A DNA stretch of 64,000 nt, taken from positions 2,643,592-2,707,591 of the forward strand of contig NZ_CP100416.1 of NCBI RefSeq assembly GCF_026017845.1. The letters are read 5' to 3'. Below are positions 33,042 to 41,230 of this stretch, one piece after another. Positions within the stretch are counted from its first letter, which is position 1. Each line of letters opens with the position of its first letter. The position numbers and the translations under genes are program-made. Under the pieces are notes generated by a model. The model was not told the DNA's origin. It saw only the letters and a program-made list of their open reading frames with translations, and did not search any database. Origin of the DNA: Amycolatopsis mediterranei (lineage in GTDB: Bacteria; Actinomycetota; Actinomycetes; Mycobacteriales; Pseudonocardiaceae).

Positions 33042-35723
33042 ATGGCCGGACGAGACCCCTTCGACTACCCCCGCGACTGGGAGGCCGACGTCGTGCTGTC
33101 CGACGGCGGCACCGTCCACCTGCGCCCGATCGTGCCCACCGACGCCGACGGTCTCGTCGCCTTCCACGCCAAGCTCTCCGAGCGCACCCGCTACTTCCGC
33201 TACTTCGGCGCCTACCCGCGGATCCCGGAGAAGGACCTGAAGCGCTTCTCGACGGTCGACCACCACGACCGGGTGGCGTTCGCCGCCTTCCTGGGCGACG
33301 ACATCGTGGCCGTCGGCCGGTACGAACGGCTCGACCACGGGCCGTCGGCGGAGGTCGCCTTCGTCGTCAGCGACGCCCACCAGGGCCGCGGCCTCGGCTC
33401 GATCCTCCTGGAGCACCTGGCCGCGGCCGCGTCGGAATGCGGGCTGCGCCGGTTCGTCGCGGAGGTGCTCGCCGAGAACGCCGCCATGGTGCGGGTCTTC
33501 CGCGACGCCGGCTACCAGGTCAGCCGCGAGATCGAGGAAGGCGTGCTGCACCTGGAGTTCGACATCGACCCCACCGAGGAGTCCCTCGCCGTCGCTCGCT
33601 CACGCGAGCAGGCGGCCGAGGCGCGCAGCGTGCACAACCTGCTGCACCCGTCCTCGGTCGCGGTGATCGGCGCGTCGGCCGAGCCGGGCAAGGTCGGCCA
33701 CGTCGCCTTCGTGAACCTGCTGGCCGCCGCGTTCACCGGCACCGTCTACCCGGTCAATCAGGAGCACCGCTCGGTGCGCGGCGTCCGGGCGTACCCGTCG
33801 GTGCTGGACATCCCCGACCCGGTCGACCTGGCCGTCGTCGCGGTGCCCGCCGAGGCCGTCGAGTCCGTTTTGGACGCTTGCCTGGCCAAGGGCGTGAAGA
33901 CGCTGCTGATCCTGTCCAGCGGGTTCGCCGAAGCCGGCCCGCGCGGCCTGCACGCCGAGCTGCGGCTGGTCGGCGAGGCGCGGGCGCACGGCATGCGCGT
34001 GGTCGGCCCGAACGCGCTCGGCGTGCTGAACACCGCGCCCGGGATCCGGCTGAACGCCACGCTCGCCCCGCGGCTGCCCGGCCGTGGGCGCACCGGCTTC
34101 TTCTGCCAGTCCGGTGCGCTCGGCACCGCGATCCTCGCCGACGCCGAAGCGCGCGGCCTCGGCCTGTCGACGTTCGTCTCGGCCGGCAACCGGGCCGACG
34201 TCTCGGGCAACGACCTGCTCCAGTACTGGGAAACCGACCCGGACACCGACCTGGTGCTGCTGTACCTGGAGTCCTTCGGCAACCCGCGCAAGTTCGCGCG
34301 GCTGGCCCGGCGGCTCGCCAGGACGAAGCCGATCGTCGCGGTCAAGTCGGGGCGGCACGCGGTCCGCCCGCAGCTGGCGGCGACGTCGACGGAGATCGAC
34401 GAGGCCAGCGTCCAGACGCTGTTCGAGCAGGCCGGGGTCGTGCGCGTGGAGTCGCTGGCGCAGCTGTTCGACACCGCGCTCGTGTTCGCCCACCAGCCGC
34501 TGCCCGCCGGGCCGCGGGTCGGCATCGTCGGCAACTCCAGCGCGATCGGGCTGCTGGCCGCCGACACCGCGCGGATGCAGGGCCTGCGGCTGGCGTCGGA
34601 CCCGGTGGACGTCGGCCCGCAGGCCGGGCCGGAGGAGTTCGCCAAGGCCGTCCGCGAGGCCCTCACCTCGCCGGAGACCGACGCGCTCGTCGTCGTGTTC
34701 GCGCCGCCGGTGGCGATCCCCGGCACGGCCTATGCGCGGGCCCTGCGGGAAACCGTCGTCGAACTGGGGCAGCACAAGCCGATCGTCTCGACGTTCCTCG
34801 CCGCCGAAGGCGTTCCGGACGAACTCGCGGTCCTGTCCGGCGACGGCGTGCCGACGCGCGGCTCGATCCCGTCGTACCCGAGCCCCGAACGCGCGGTGAC
34901 CGCCCTCGCCCGGGTCATCCGGTACGCGGCGTGGCGGCAACGCCCGCAGGGCACGCTGGTGCGCCCCGCGGGGATCCATGCCGAACAGGCGCAGGGCATC
35001 GTGCGCGAGCTCCTGGAGGCCGACAGCGGCAAGACGACGCTGCTCTCGGACGCCGAAGTCGTGCGCCTGCTGGACTGCTACGGCATCGGCATCGTGCCCT
35101 TCCGCATCGTGTCCACTGTGGACGAAGCGGTCGCGGCGGCGGGCGAGCTGGGCTACCCGGTGACGCTCAAGGCGGTCGACGAACGGCTGCGCGGGCGGCC
35201 CGACCTGGCCGGCGTCCGGCTCGACCTGGCGTCCGAAGACTCGGTGCGCACGGCCTACGAGACGTTGCGCGAGGTCTCCCGCGACGACGAGGTGTACGTC
35301 CAGCGGATGGCGCCCAAGGGCCTGTCGTGCGTGATCGGGCTCCAGGACGACCCGTCGTTCGGCACGCTCGTGTCGTTCGGGCTGTCCGGGCTGGTCAGCA
35401 CGCTGCTGGGCGACCGCGCCTACCGGGCCGTGCCGCTCACCGACGTCGACGCCGCGACGCTGCTGCGCGAGCCGCGGACGGCCCCGCTGCTCACCGGTTA
35501 CCGCGGGGACGAGCCGGCCGACCTCGCCGCGTTGCAGGACATGGTGCTGCGCGTGGCCGCGCTGGCCGAGGACAACCCGGAGGTGCGGTCGCTGGTGCTG
35601 GACCCGATCCTGGCCTCGCCGGACGGCGCCTTCGCCGCCAACGCCCGCCTGGTGCTGGGGGCGCCGCCGTCGCGGCCCGACACCGGCCCGCGCCGGTTGC
35701 GCGCGATCAACCCGCAGGACTGA
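33042..35723 (+). CDS. Protein lysine acetyltransferase: GNAT fused to ADP-forming acyl-CoA synthetase-like domain
   Basis: 893 residues. Residues 15-165 are a GNAT acetyltransferase (VVSDAHQGRGLGSILLEHL, the acetyl-CoA loop). The rest is an NDP-forming acyl-CoA synthetase: a CoA-binding domain (about 200-320, VAVIGASAEPGKVG), a central domain and a C-terminal ATP-grasp (about 665-893). Where catalytic synthetases have SHTGALAG with the phosphorylated His, this has ATSTEIDEAS near 447. The synthetase half is therefore probably a regulatory sensor, as in Pat enzymes that acetylate acetyl-CoA synthetase. N-terminal GNAT placement matches the streptomycete type. Cotranscribed with acuC. Confidence 0.93.
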   Translation: MAGRDPFDYPRDWEADVVLSDGGTVHLRPIVPTDADGLVAFHAKLSERTRYFRYFGAYPRIPEKDLKRFSTVDHHDRVAFAAFLGDDIVAVGRYERLDHGPSAEVAFVVSDAHQGRGLGSILLEHLAAAASECGLRRFVAEVLAENAAMVRVFRDAGYQVSREIEEGVLHLEFDIDPTEESLAVARSREQAAEARSVHNLLHPSSVAVIGASAEPGKVGHVAFVNLLAAAFTGTVYPVNQEHRSVRGVRAYPSVLDIPDPVDLAVVAVPAEAVESVLDACLAKGVKTLLILSSGFAEAGPRGLHAELRLVGEARAHGMRVVGPNALGVLNTAPGIRLNATLAPRLPGRGRTGFFCQSGALGTAILADAEARGLGLSTFVSAGNRADVSGNDLLQYWETDPDTDLVLLYLESFGNPRKFARLARRLARTKPIVAVKSGRHAVRPQLAATSTEIDEASVQTLFEQAGVVRVESLAQLFDTALVFAHQPLPAGPRVGIVGNSSAIGLLAADTARMQGLRLASDPVDVGPQAGPEEFAKAVREALTSPETDALVVVFAPPVAIPGTAYARALRETVVELGQHKPIVSTFLAAEGVPDELAVLSGDGVPTRGSIPSYPSPERAVTALARVIRYAAWRQRPQGTLVRPAGIHAEQAQGIVRELLEADSGKTTLLSDAEVVRLLDCYGIGIVPFRIVSTVDEAVAAAGELGYPVTLKAVDERLRGRPDLAGVRLDLASEDSVRTAYETLREVSRDDEVYVQRMAPKGLSCVIGLQDDPSFGTLVSFGLSGLVSTLLGDRAYRAVPLTDVDAATLLREPRTAPLLTGYRGDEPADLAALQDMVLRVAALAEDNPEVRSLVLDPILASPDGAFAANARLVLGAPPSRPDTGPRRLRAINPQD

Positions 35724-35792
35724 GCACCAGGATGACGCCACGGAACGCGACCCGCCCGCGTAAGGCGAACCGCGCGCCGGCCGACGGCGGAA

Positions 35793-35798
35793 TAAGGT
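35793..35798 (+). promoter_or_regulatory. -10 element of the leaderless serine hydrolase gene
   Basis: TAAGGT, then exactly 7 nt, then ATG 35806. Confidence 0.5.
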
Positions 35799-35805
35799 GC
35801 TGCGC

Positions 35806-36939
35806 ATGGCCGCGCTGACCGAACTGCTGACCGCCCACCTCGGCGACCTGCCGGGCGCGGTGGCGCTCGTGGCCCGCGGCGAGCAGGTCGAGGCCGCGGC
35901 CGTCGGCTCGGCCGATGCCGAGGGCACCGTGCCGATGGCGCGCGACTCGCTGTTCCGGATCGCGTCGCTCACCAAGCCGATCGTGGCCGCGGCGACCCTG
36001 CTCCTCGTCGACGACGGCGAGCTGAGCCTGGACGACCCGATCTCCCGGTGGCTGCCGGAGCTGGCGTCGCCGGTGGTCGTCCGGACGCCGGCCGGCCCGG
36101 TCGACGACGTCGTGCCGGCCGCCCGCCCGATCACGGTGGCCGACCTGCTCACCTTCCGCTGCGGCTACGGCTTGCCCGCCGACATGACGCTGCCCGCGGT
36201 CGACCTGCTGCTGCAGGTGCTGGGCCACCCGGCGGCGTCCCCGCGGGCGTTCTCGCCGGACGAGTGGCTGGCGGCGCTGGCGCAGGTGCCGCTGCTGCAC
36301 CAGCCCGGGGAGGCGTGGCTCTACGACACCGGCTCGGACATCCAGGGCGTGCTGATCGCGCGGGTCGCCGGCCGCCCGCTGCCGGAGTTCCTGGCGGAGC
36401 GGCTGTTCGAGCCGCTCGGCATGGCCGACACGGGGTTCACCGTGCCGATCGCCGCGCTCGGGCGGTTCACCAGCGCCTACCGCCGCGGCGAAGAGGGGCT
36501 GCGGCTGATCGACTCGCCGGAGGGCCGGTGGAGCGCGCCGCCGCCGTTCCCGTCCGGGGCCGCCGGGCTCGTCTCGACGGCCGACGACCTGCTGGCGTTC
36601 GCGCGATTCCTGCGCGACGAGGGCACCGCGGGCGGTCACCGCCTGCTGCGGCCGGAGTCGGTCCACCGGATGACCACCGACCACCTGACACCCGCCCAGC
36701 GGGCCGCGGGCCGGCCGTTCCTGCACGGCCAGGGCTGGGGCTTCGGCGGATCGGTGGACGTCGACGCGAAGCAGCCCTGGGAGGTCCCCGGCCGCTACGG
36801 CTGGGTCGGCGGCGCGGGCACGGCTCTGCACCTGGTCCCGGCGACGGGCACGGTCTCGGTGCTGCTGACCCAGGTCGAGCTGACCAGCCCCGAGCCCACC
36901 CCGCTGATGAAGGAGTTCTGGACCTACGCGGCGAGCTAG
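35806..36939 (+). CDS. Serine hydrolase, class C beta-lactamase fold
   Basis: 377 residues. The nucleophile motif SLTK (Ser55, Lys58) lies in RIASLTKPIVAAATLLLV, followed by DDPISRWLPEL, the W-L-P pattern of EstB/penicillin-binding-like esterases. WLYDTGSDIQGVLIARV supplies the Tyr of the YxN-like motif, and GWGFGG near the end fits the C-terminal Gly-rich strand. No signal peptide, so it is probably a cytoplasmic esterase rather than a resistance enzyme. A GTG 9 nt upstream is an alternative start. Ends in a 4-bp overlap with convergent fadE. Confidence 0.92.
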   Translation: MAALTELLTAHLGDLPGAVALVARGEQVEAAAVGSADAEGTVPMARDSLFRIASLTKPIVAAATLLLVDDGELSLDDPISRWLPELASPVVVRTPAGPVDDVVPAARPITVADLLTFRCGYGLPADMTLPAVDLLLQVLGHPAASPRAFSPDEWLAALAQVPLLHQPGEAWLYDTGSDIQGVLIARVAGRPLPEFLAERLFEPLGMADTGFTVPIAALGRFTSAYRRGEEGLRLIDSPEGRWSAPPPFPSGAAGLVSTADDLLAFARFLRDEGTAGGHRLLRPESVHRMTTDHLTPAQRAAGRPFLHGQGWGFGGSVDVDAKQPWEVPGRYGWVGGAGTALHLVPATGTVSVLLTQVELTSPEPTPLMKEFWTYAAS

Positions 36940-37958
36940 CTGCGGCCGGCGAGGAGGTCGCCCAGGGCCAAGAGCTGGTGGGTGGCCGGGCCGAGCTGGA
37001 ACTCCAGGCGCTTCGCCGCCGTGAAGTAGCGGTGCACCACGTGGTCCACGTCGATGCCGACGCCGCCGTGGACGTGCACCGCCGTGTGGGCCACCCGGTG
37101 GCCCGCTTCCGCAGCCCAGAACTTCGCCGTCGCCACGGCTTCCGCTGCCGGGACGTCCGAGGTCAGCTGCCACGCCGCCTGCAGTGTCGTCAGGCGGACC
37201 GCTTCGACGTCCAGGTAGGCGTCCGCCAGGCGCTGGCGGACCGCCTGGAACCCGCCGATCACGTGGTCGAACTGCTTCCGCTCGGCCGCGTACGCCGCGG
37301 TCAGCTCCAGCGCCCGCTCGACGACGCCGAGTTGCTGGGCGCATACCCCGGCCGTCCCGCGCAGGCGCAGCCACTCGCCGATGTCGCCCAGCGACACTCC
37401 CGGCACTTCGGACAGAGAAAGCAGGCCCGCGTCGGCGTGGTCGACTGTCTGCTGCGGCTGCACCGAGACCCCGGCCGCGGCCGCGTCGACCAGGAAGACC
37501 TCGTCCGAAGCGGCGACCAGGAACCCGTGCGCGAACGCCGCGAACGGCACCGCCGTCTGCGCACCCGACACCCGGCCGTCCGACGCCGTGAACCCGGACA
37601 GCGCCACGGCCAGGACGCGCTCGCCGCGCAGCACCGGCAGCACCCAGCGGTCCACCAGCTCGGGCGAGCCGAACTCCGCCAGCGCGGCGGCCGCCATCGT
37701 GATCGACGGCAGGTAGGGGACCGCCGCCACCGCGCGGCCGATCTCGGTCAGCACCGCGCACTGCTCGAGCAGCCCGAACCCGCCGCCGCCGAGCGACGAC
37801 GGCAGGGCCGCGTCCAGCACTCCCGCCTGGCCGAGCGCCGTCCACGCCGCCGTGTCGAAGCCGCCGGTGCCGTGCGGGTCGTGGGTGGCCTTGTCGGCCA
37901 GCAACCGCCGGGTCAGCGCCGCGAGGTCGCCCGACGCCTCGGAAAGGGTGAAGTCCAT
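36936..37958 (-). CDS. Acyl-CoA dehydrogenase, FadE27-like (beta subunit of a steroid ACAD pair)
   Basis: 340 residues, shorter than normal acyl-CoA dehydrogenases, with a weak N-terminal half and a clearer C-terminal helical domain (RKQFDHVIGGFQAVRQRLADAYLDVE, TAVHVHGGVGIDVDHVVHRYF). This is the form of the partner subunit in alpha2-beta2 steroid side-chain dehydrogenases (ChsE type). ATG 37958 follows the upstream gene's stop by 8 nt with AGGAG. With the adjacent gene it matches fadE26-fadE27 beside mce4 in mycobacteria. Role: dehydrogenation of a cholesterol side-chain CoA ester, by synteny. Confidence 0.9.
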   Translation of the reverse strand: MDFTLSEASGDLAALTRRLLADKATHDPHGTGGFDTAAWTALGQAGVLDAALPSSLGGGGFGLLEQCAVLTEIGRAVAAVPYLPSITMAAAALAEFGSPELVDRWVLPVLRGERVLAVALSGFTASDGRVSGAQTAVPFAAFAHGFLVAASDEVFLVDAAAAGVSVQPQQTVDHADAGLLSLSEVPGVSLGDIGEWLRLRGTAGVCAQQLGVVERALELTAAYAAERKQFDHVIGGFQAVRQRLADAYLDVEAVRLTTLQAAWQLTSDVPAAEAVATAKFWAAEAGHRVAHTAVHVHGGVGIDVDHVVHRYFTAAKRLEFQLGPATHQLLALGDLLAGRS

Positions 37959-37966
37959 GAGTGCTC

Positions 37967-39130
37967 CTAGCGCGTGACGGGCAGGCCGAGGGCGGTGGCG
38001 GCGATCATGTCCCGCTGGATCTCGTTGGTGCCGCCGCCGAAGGTGAGGATCAGCGCCGATCGGTGCAGCCGCTCGATCCGCCCGGCCAGCAGCGCCCCCG
38101 GCGAGCCTTCGCGGACGACGGCGGCCGCGCCGAGCACCTCCATCAGCAGCCGGTAGGCCTCGATCGCGAACTCCGTGCCGAACACCTTCGTCGCCGACGC
38201 CTCGGCCGGGCCGAGCTCACTGGCCGCGGCCGCCCAGGCGATCCGCCAGTTCCGCAGCTTCAGGTACTCCGCGCCCGCGTGCACCCGCGCGAGGTGCAGC
38301 CGCACCCATTCGTGGTCGATGGCGCCGGTCTCCTTCGCCCACGCCGTGACGTCGGCCAGGGCCTTGCGGATCGGCGCCGACGACGTCAGCGCGACGCGCT
38401 CGTGGTTGAGCTGGTTGGTGATCAGCGGCCAGCCCGCGTTCTCCTCGGCGACGCGCGAAGACACCGGCACGCGCACGCCGTCGTAGTAGGTCGCGCTCGT
38501 CCCGGCACCCGCGACCGTGTGCACCTTGGTCCAGGAGAAGCCGTCCGCGGACGTCGGCACGATGAGGATCGACAGGCCGCGGTGCTTCTTCGCGTCCGGG
38601 TCGGTCCGGACCGCCAGCCAGACGTAGTCGGCGTACTCGATCAGGCTGGTCCACATCTTCTGGCCGGTGACGATGTACTCGTCGCCGTCGCGCTCGGCGC
38701 GCGTCCGCAGCGACGCCAGGTCGGTGCCGGCCTCCGGCTCGGAGTAGCCGATCGAGAAGTGCAGCTCGCCCGCGGCGATCTTCGGCAGGTAGAACGCCTT
38801 CTGTTCTTCGGTGCCGTAGCGCATGATGGTCGGGCCGACGGTGTTCACTGTGAGGAACGGGACCGGCACCCCGGCGACGGCCGCTTCGTCGGTGAAGACG
38901 AGCTGGTCGAGCATCGACCGGGCCTGCCCGCCGTACTCCTTCGGCCAGCCCAGCGCGAGCCAGCCGTCCTTGCCCAGCTGCCGCACGATCTCCTTGTACG
39001 CCAGGCCATCGCCGTACTCGCCGCCGCCCGAGCGGAGGCCCGCACGCCGTTCGGGCGTCATCAGCTCGGCGAAGTACTCCCGGAGCTCCGCGGCCAGCCC
39101 GCGTTGTTCCGGCGTGTAGTCGATCCGCAC
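37967..39130 (-). CDS. Acyl-CoA dehydrogenase, FadE26-like (alpha subunit)
   Basis: 387 residues with full acyl-CoA dehydrogenase features: GYSEPEAGTDLASLRTRA (flavin/substrate loop), VTGQKMWTSLIEYADYVWLAVRTD, the NHERVALTS middle region and LTFGGGTNEIQRDMIAATALGLP at the C-terminus. First gene of the leftward pair; GTG 39130 has GGAGG 6 nt upstream. A KstR-type palindrome lies about 60 nt upstream, shared with the divergent ferredoxin gene. Likely forms a heterotetramer with the next gene and acts in the first side-chain beta-oxidation cycle. Confidence 0.92.
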   Translation of the reverse strand: MRIDYTPEQRGLAAELREYFAELMTPERRAGLRSGGGEYGDGLAYKEIVRQLGKDGWLALGWPKEYGGQARSMLDQLVFTDEAAVAGVPVPFLTVNTVGPTIMRYGTEEQKAFYLPKIAAGELHFSIGYSEPEAGTDLASLRTRAERDGDEYIVTGQKMWTSLIEYADYVWLAVRTDPDAKKHRGLSILIVPTSADGFSWTKVHTVAGAGTSATYYDGVRVPVSSRVAEENAGWPLITNQLNHERVALTSSAPIRKALADVTAWAKETGAIDHEWVRLHLARVHAGAEYLKLRNWRIAWAAAASELGPAEASATKVFGTEFAIEAYRLLMEVLGAAAVVREGSPGALLAGRIERLHRSALILTFGGGTNEIQRDMIAATALGLPVTR

Positions 39131-39188
39131 CCGTCACCTCCACCCGGTCCGGCTCGTTGTGGTGCCGTACCGGCTCCCGGCGTTACAG

Positions 39189-39202
39189 TAGAACCTGTTC
39201 TA
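39189..39202. promoter_or_regulatory. KstR-type operator between fadE26-like and ferredoxin genes
   Basis: TAGAACCTGTTCTA is a perfect palindrome and fits the KstR motif TnnAACnnGTTnnA. It lies midway between divergent starts 39130 and 39234, and so could repress both. Confidence 0.75.
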
Positions 39203-39233
39203 GTTGTACCAGGGCTCGAGCGGCGGAGGAAGC

Positions 39234-39425
39234 ATGGAGATCGGCGTCGACCGGCAACTGTGCGAGGCGAACGCGGTGTGCGTGGGGCTCGCCCCGGACG
39301 TCTTCGACCTCGACGACGAGGAAGAACTGGTGATCCAGCCGGGCCCGGTGCTGCCCGACCAGGTAGAACGCGTTTCGGTGGCAGTCAAGACGTGCCCCAA
39401 GAACGCGCTGTTCATCGCCAGTTAG
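39234..39425 (+). CDS. fdxD: Ferredoxin, FdxD-like 3Fe-4S type
   Basis: 63 residues. Three cluster cysteines are visible, Cys10 and Cys16 (CEANAVC) and Cys54 (TCPKNAL); the position that would hold a fourth is not Cys, the pattern of 3Fe-4S ferredoxins that serve P450s and oxygenases. ATG 39234 has GGAGGA 3 nt upstream. Same place as fdxD (Rv3503c) in the mycobacterial cholesterol locus. Downstream of the KstR-type palindrome. The redox partner is not in this window. Confidence 0.92.
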   Translation: MEIGVDRQLCEANAVCVGLAPDVFDLDDEEELVIQPGPVLPDQVERVSVAVKTCPKNALFIAS

Positions 39426-39454
39426 CGCCGTTTACTCAAGGGCTTGCCTCGAAC

Positions 39455-39468
39455 GAGAACAGATTCTA
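39455..39468. promoter_or_regulatory. Second, imperfect KstR-like palindrome
   Basis: GAGAACAGATTCTA matches TAGAACnnGTTCTA at 10 of its 12 fixed positions and lies 40 nt before the first dehydrogenase gene. Confidence 0.5.
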
Positions 39469-39508
39469 CTGTAGGCGCGACATCCAGGACTCGACGAGGA
39501 GGTCCGCG

Positions 39509-40375
39509 GTGAGCTTGACCGGCAGGACGGCGATCGTCACGGGCGCCGCCGCGGGGCTGGGCCGGGCCGAGGCGCTCGCCTTGGCCGGGCGGGGCGCCAC
39601 GGTGGTCGTCAACGACATCGGCGAGCCGAAGGACGTCGTCGCCGAGATCGAAGCGGCCGGCGGCAAGGCCGTCGCGGTCGCCGGCGACGTCGGCGACCGG
39701 GCCACGGCCGACGCGCTCACCGAGGCCGCGCTCGACCTCGGCGGCCTCGACATCGTGGTCAACAACGCGGGCGTGCTACGCGACAAGATGCTGTTCTCGA
39801 TGTCCGACGACGACTGGGACACCGTGCTGCGCGTGCACCTGCGCGGCCACTTCCTGTTGTCGCGCAACGCCGCCAAGCACTGGCGCGACAAGTCCAAAGC
39901 GGACGGCGCGCCGGTGTACGGGCGGCTGGTCAACACCGCGTCCGAGGCGTTCCTCATCGGCTCGCCCGGCCAGCCCAACTACGCCGCGGCGAAGGCGGGC
40001 ATCACGGCGCTCACCATGTCGGCCGCCCGGAGCCTGGCCAAGTACGGCGTCCGCGCCAACGCGATCTGCCCTCGCGCGCGGACGGCGATGACCGAGGGCG
40101 TGTTCGGTGCTCCTCCCGAGAACACCACAGCGGGTGCCGACCCGCTTTCGGTCGAGCACGTCGCCCCGTTCGTCGCCTACCTCGCCTCCCCGGCGGCCGA
40201 GCACGTCAACGGCCAGGTGTTCGTCGTGCACGGCGGCACGGTCGCGCTGGTCGAAGCGCCGAGGATCGAGCAGCGCTGGAAGCTCGACGAGCTCGAGGCG
40301 TCGCTCAGTGCCTATTTCGCCGACCGCGACCCCGGCCGGATGTTCGCCGCCACCGAAATCCTGGGAGAGTCATGA
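39509..40375 (+). CDS. Short-chain dehydrogenase, Hsd4A-like
   Basis: 288 residues: TGAAAGLGRAEA (NAD-binding Gly motif), NNAGVLRDKMLFSM, a catalytic Ser in the NTASEAFLIGSPG stretch and Tyr158-x3-Lys162 (NYAAAKAG). The LRDKMLFSMSDDDWD region and the roughly 35-residue C-terminal extension are typical of the MFE-2/17-beta-hydroxysteroid type, as in Rv3502c (hsd4A) just before yrbE4A. Probably acts as the hydroxyacyl-CoA or 17-beta-hydroxysteroid dehydrogenase in steroid catabolism. GTG 39509 has GAGGAGG 6 nt upstream. Overlaps the next gene (ATGA). Confidence 0.9.
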   Translation: MSLTGRTAIVTGAAAGLGRAEALALAGRGATVVVNDIGEPKDVVAEIEAAGGKAVAVAGDVGDRATADALTEAALDLGGLDIVVNNAGVLRDKMLFSMSDDDWDTVLRVHLRGHFLLSRNAAKHWRDKSKADGAPVYGRLVNTASEAFLIGSPGQPNYAAAKAGITALTMSAARSLAKYGVRANAICPRARTAMTEGVFGAPPENTTAGADPLSVEHVAPFVAYLASPAAEHVNGQVFVVHGGTVALVEAPRIEQRWKLDELEASLSAYFADRDPGRMFAATEILGES

Positions 40376-41130
40376 GGCTGGACGGGAAGATCGCCCTGAT
40401 CACCGGCGCCGCGCGCGGGCAGGGCGAGGCCGCCGCCCGCGCGTTCGTCGCCGAAGGCGCGCGGGTGGTGATCGCCGACATCCTCGACGAAGAGGGCAAG
40501 CAGCTGGCCGCCGACCTCGGCGACCGGGCCGTCTACCAGCACCTCGACGTCGGCGACGAGGACGGCTGGACCGCCGCGGTCGAGCGCGCGACCACGGAGT
40601 TCGGCGCGCCGAACGTGCTGGTCAACAACGCCGGCATCCTGCACTTTTCGGAGCTGGCGCAGACGACGCTGGCCGATTACGAACGCGTGATCCGGGTGAA
40701 CCAGATCGGGGCGTTTCTCGGGATGCGCTCGGTCGTTGAACCGATGACCGCCGCCGGCGGTGGCTCCATCGTCAACGTGTCCTCTGTGGAGGGTCTGGCC
40801 GGGATGCCCTACCTCGTCGCCTACACCGCGAGCAAGTTCGCGATCCGCGGGATGACCAAGGTCGCGGCGATGGAGCTCGGCAAGAAGCACATCCGCGTCA
40901 ACTCGGTGCACCCCGGCGCGATCGACACCAAGATGGTCGAGACCGCGGCGGGCGGCCAGAAAGTCGATATGTCGTTCGTCGGGAAGAAGGTCGCCCTGAA
41001 GCGGGTCGGGCAGCCCGAAGACATCGCCAAGCTGGTGTTGTTCCTGGCCAGCGACGAGAGCGCGTACTGCACGGGTGCGGAATTCGTGGCCGACGGCGGG
41101 GCGACGGCGACGCACGCCCTCAACTTCTGA
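40372..41130 (+). CDS. Short-chain dehydrogenase, 3-alpha/20-beta-hydroxysteroid dehydrogenase-like
   Basis: 252 residues: TGAARGQGEAAAR, NNAGILHFSELAQTTLADYERVI, the Ser in NVSSVEGLAGMP, Tyr151-x3-Lys155 (YTASKFA) and the HPGAIDTKM loop. Closest by motif to FabG3/20-beta-hydroxysteroid dehydrogenases. The ATGA overlap couples it to the preceding dehydrogenase, and it sits about 100 nt before the permease genes, supporting a steroid substrate. Confidence 0.9.
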   Translation: MRLDGKIALITGAARGQGEAAARAFVAEGARVVIADILDEEGKQLAADLGDRAVYQHLDVGDEDGWTAAVERATTEFGAPNVLVNNAGILHFSELAQTTLADYERVIRVNQIGAFLGMRSVVEPMTAAGGGSIVNVSSVEGLAGMPYLVAYTASKFAIRGMTKVAAMELGKKHIRVNSVHPGAIDTKMVETAAGGQKVDMSFVGKKVALKRVGQPEDIAKLVLFLASDESAYCTGAEFVADGGATATHALNF

Positions 41131-41230
41131 AGGAGAACTGCCGAAGGGGAAAGTAAACACCGCTAACCAAAAGCGGGAACCGGGTGTGGAGAAGACTCGG
41201 AGGTCAACGGCGACTTACTGGGAGGTTGTG

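Noticed and set aside
35806..36939. Beta-lactam resistance gene
   Set aside because: The SxxK fold is present, but there is no signal peptide and the second motif is not a clean YxN; an esterase-type hydrolase is more likely.
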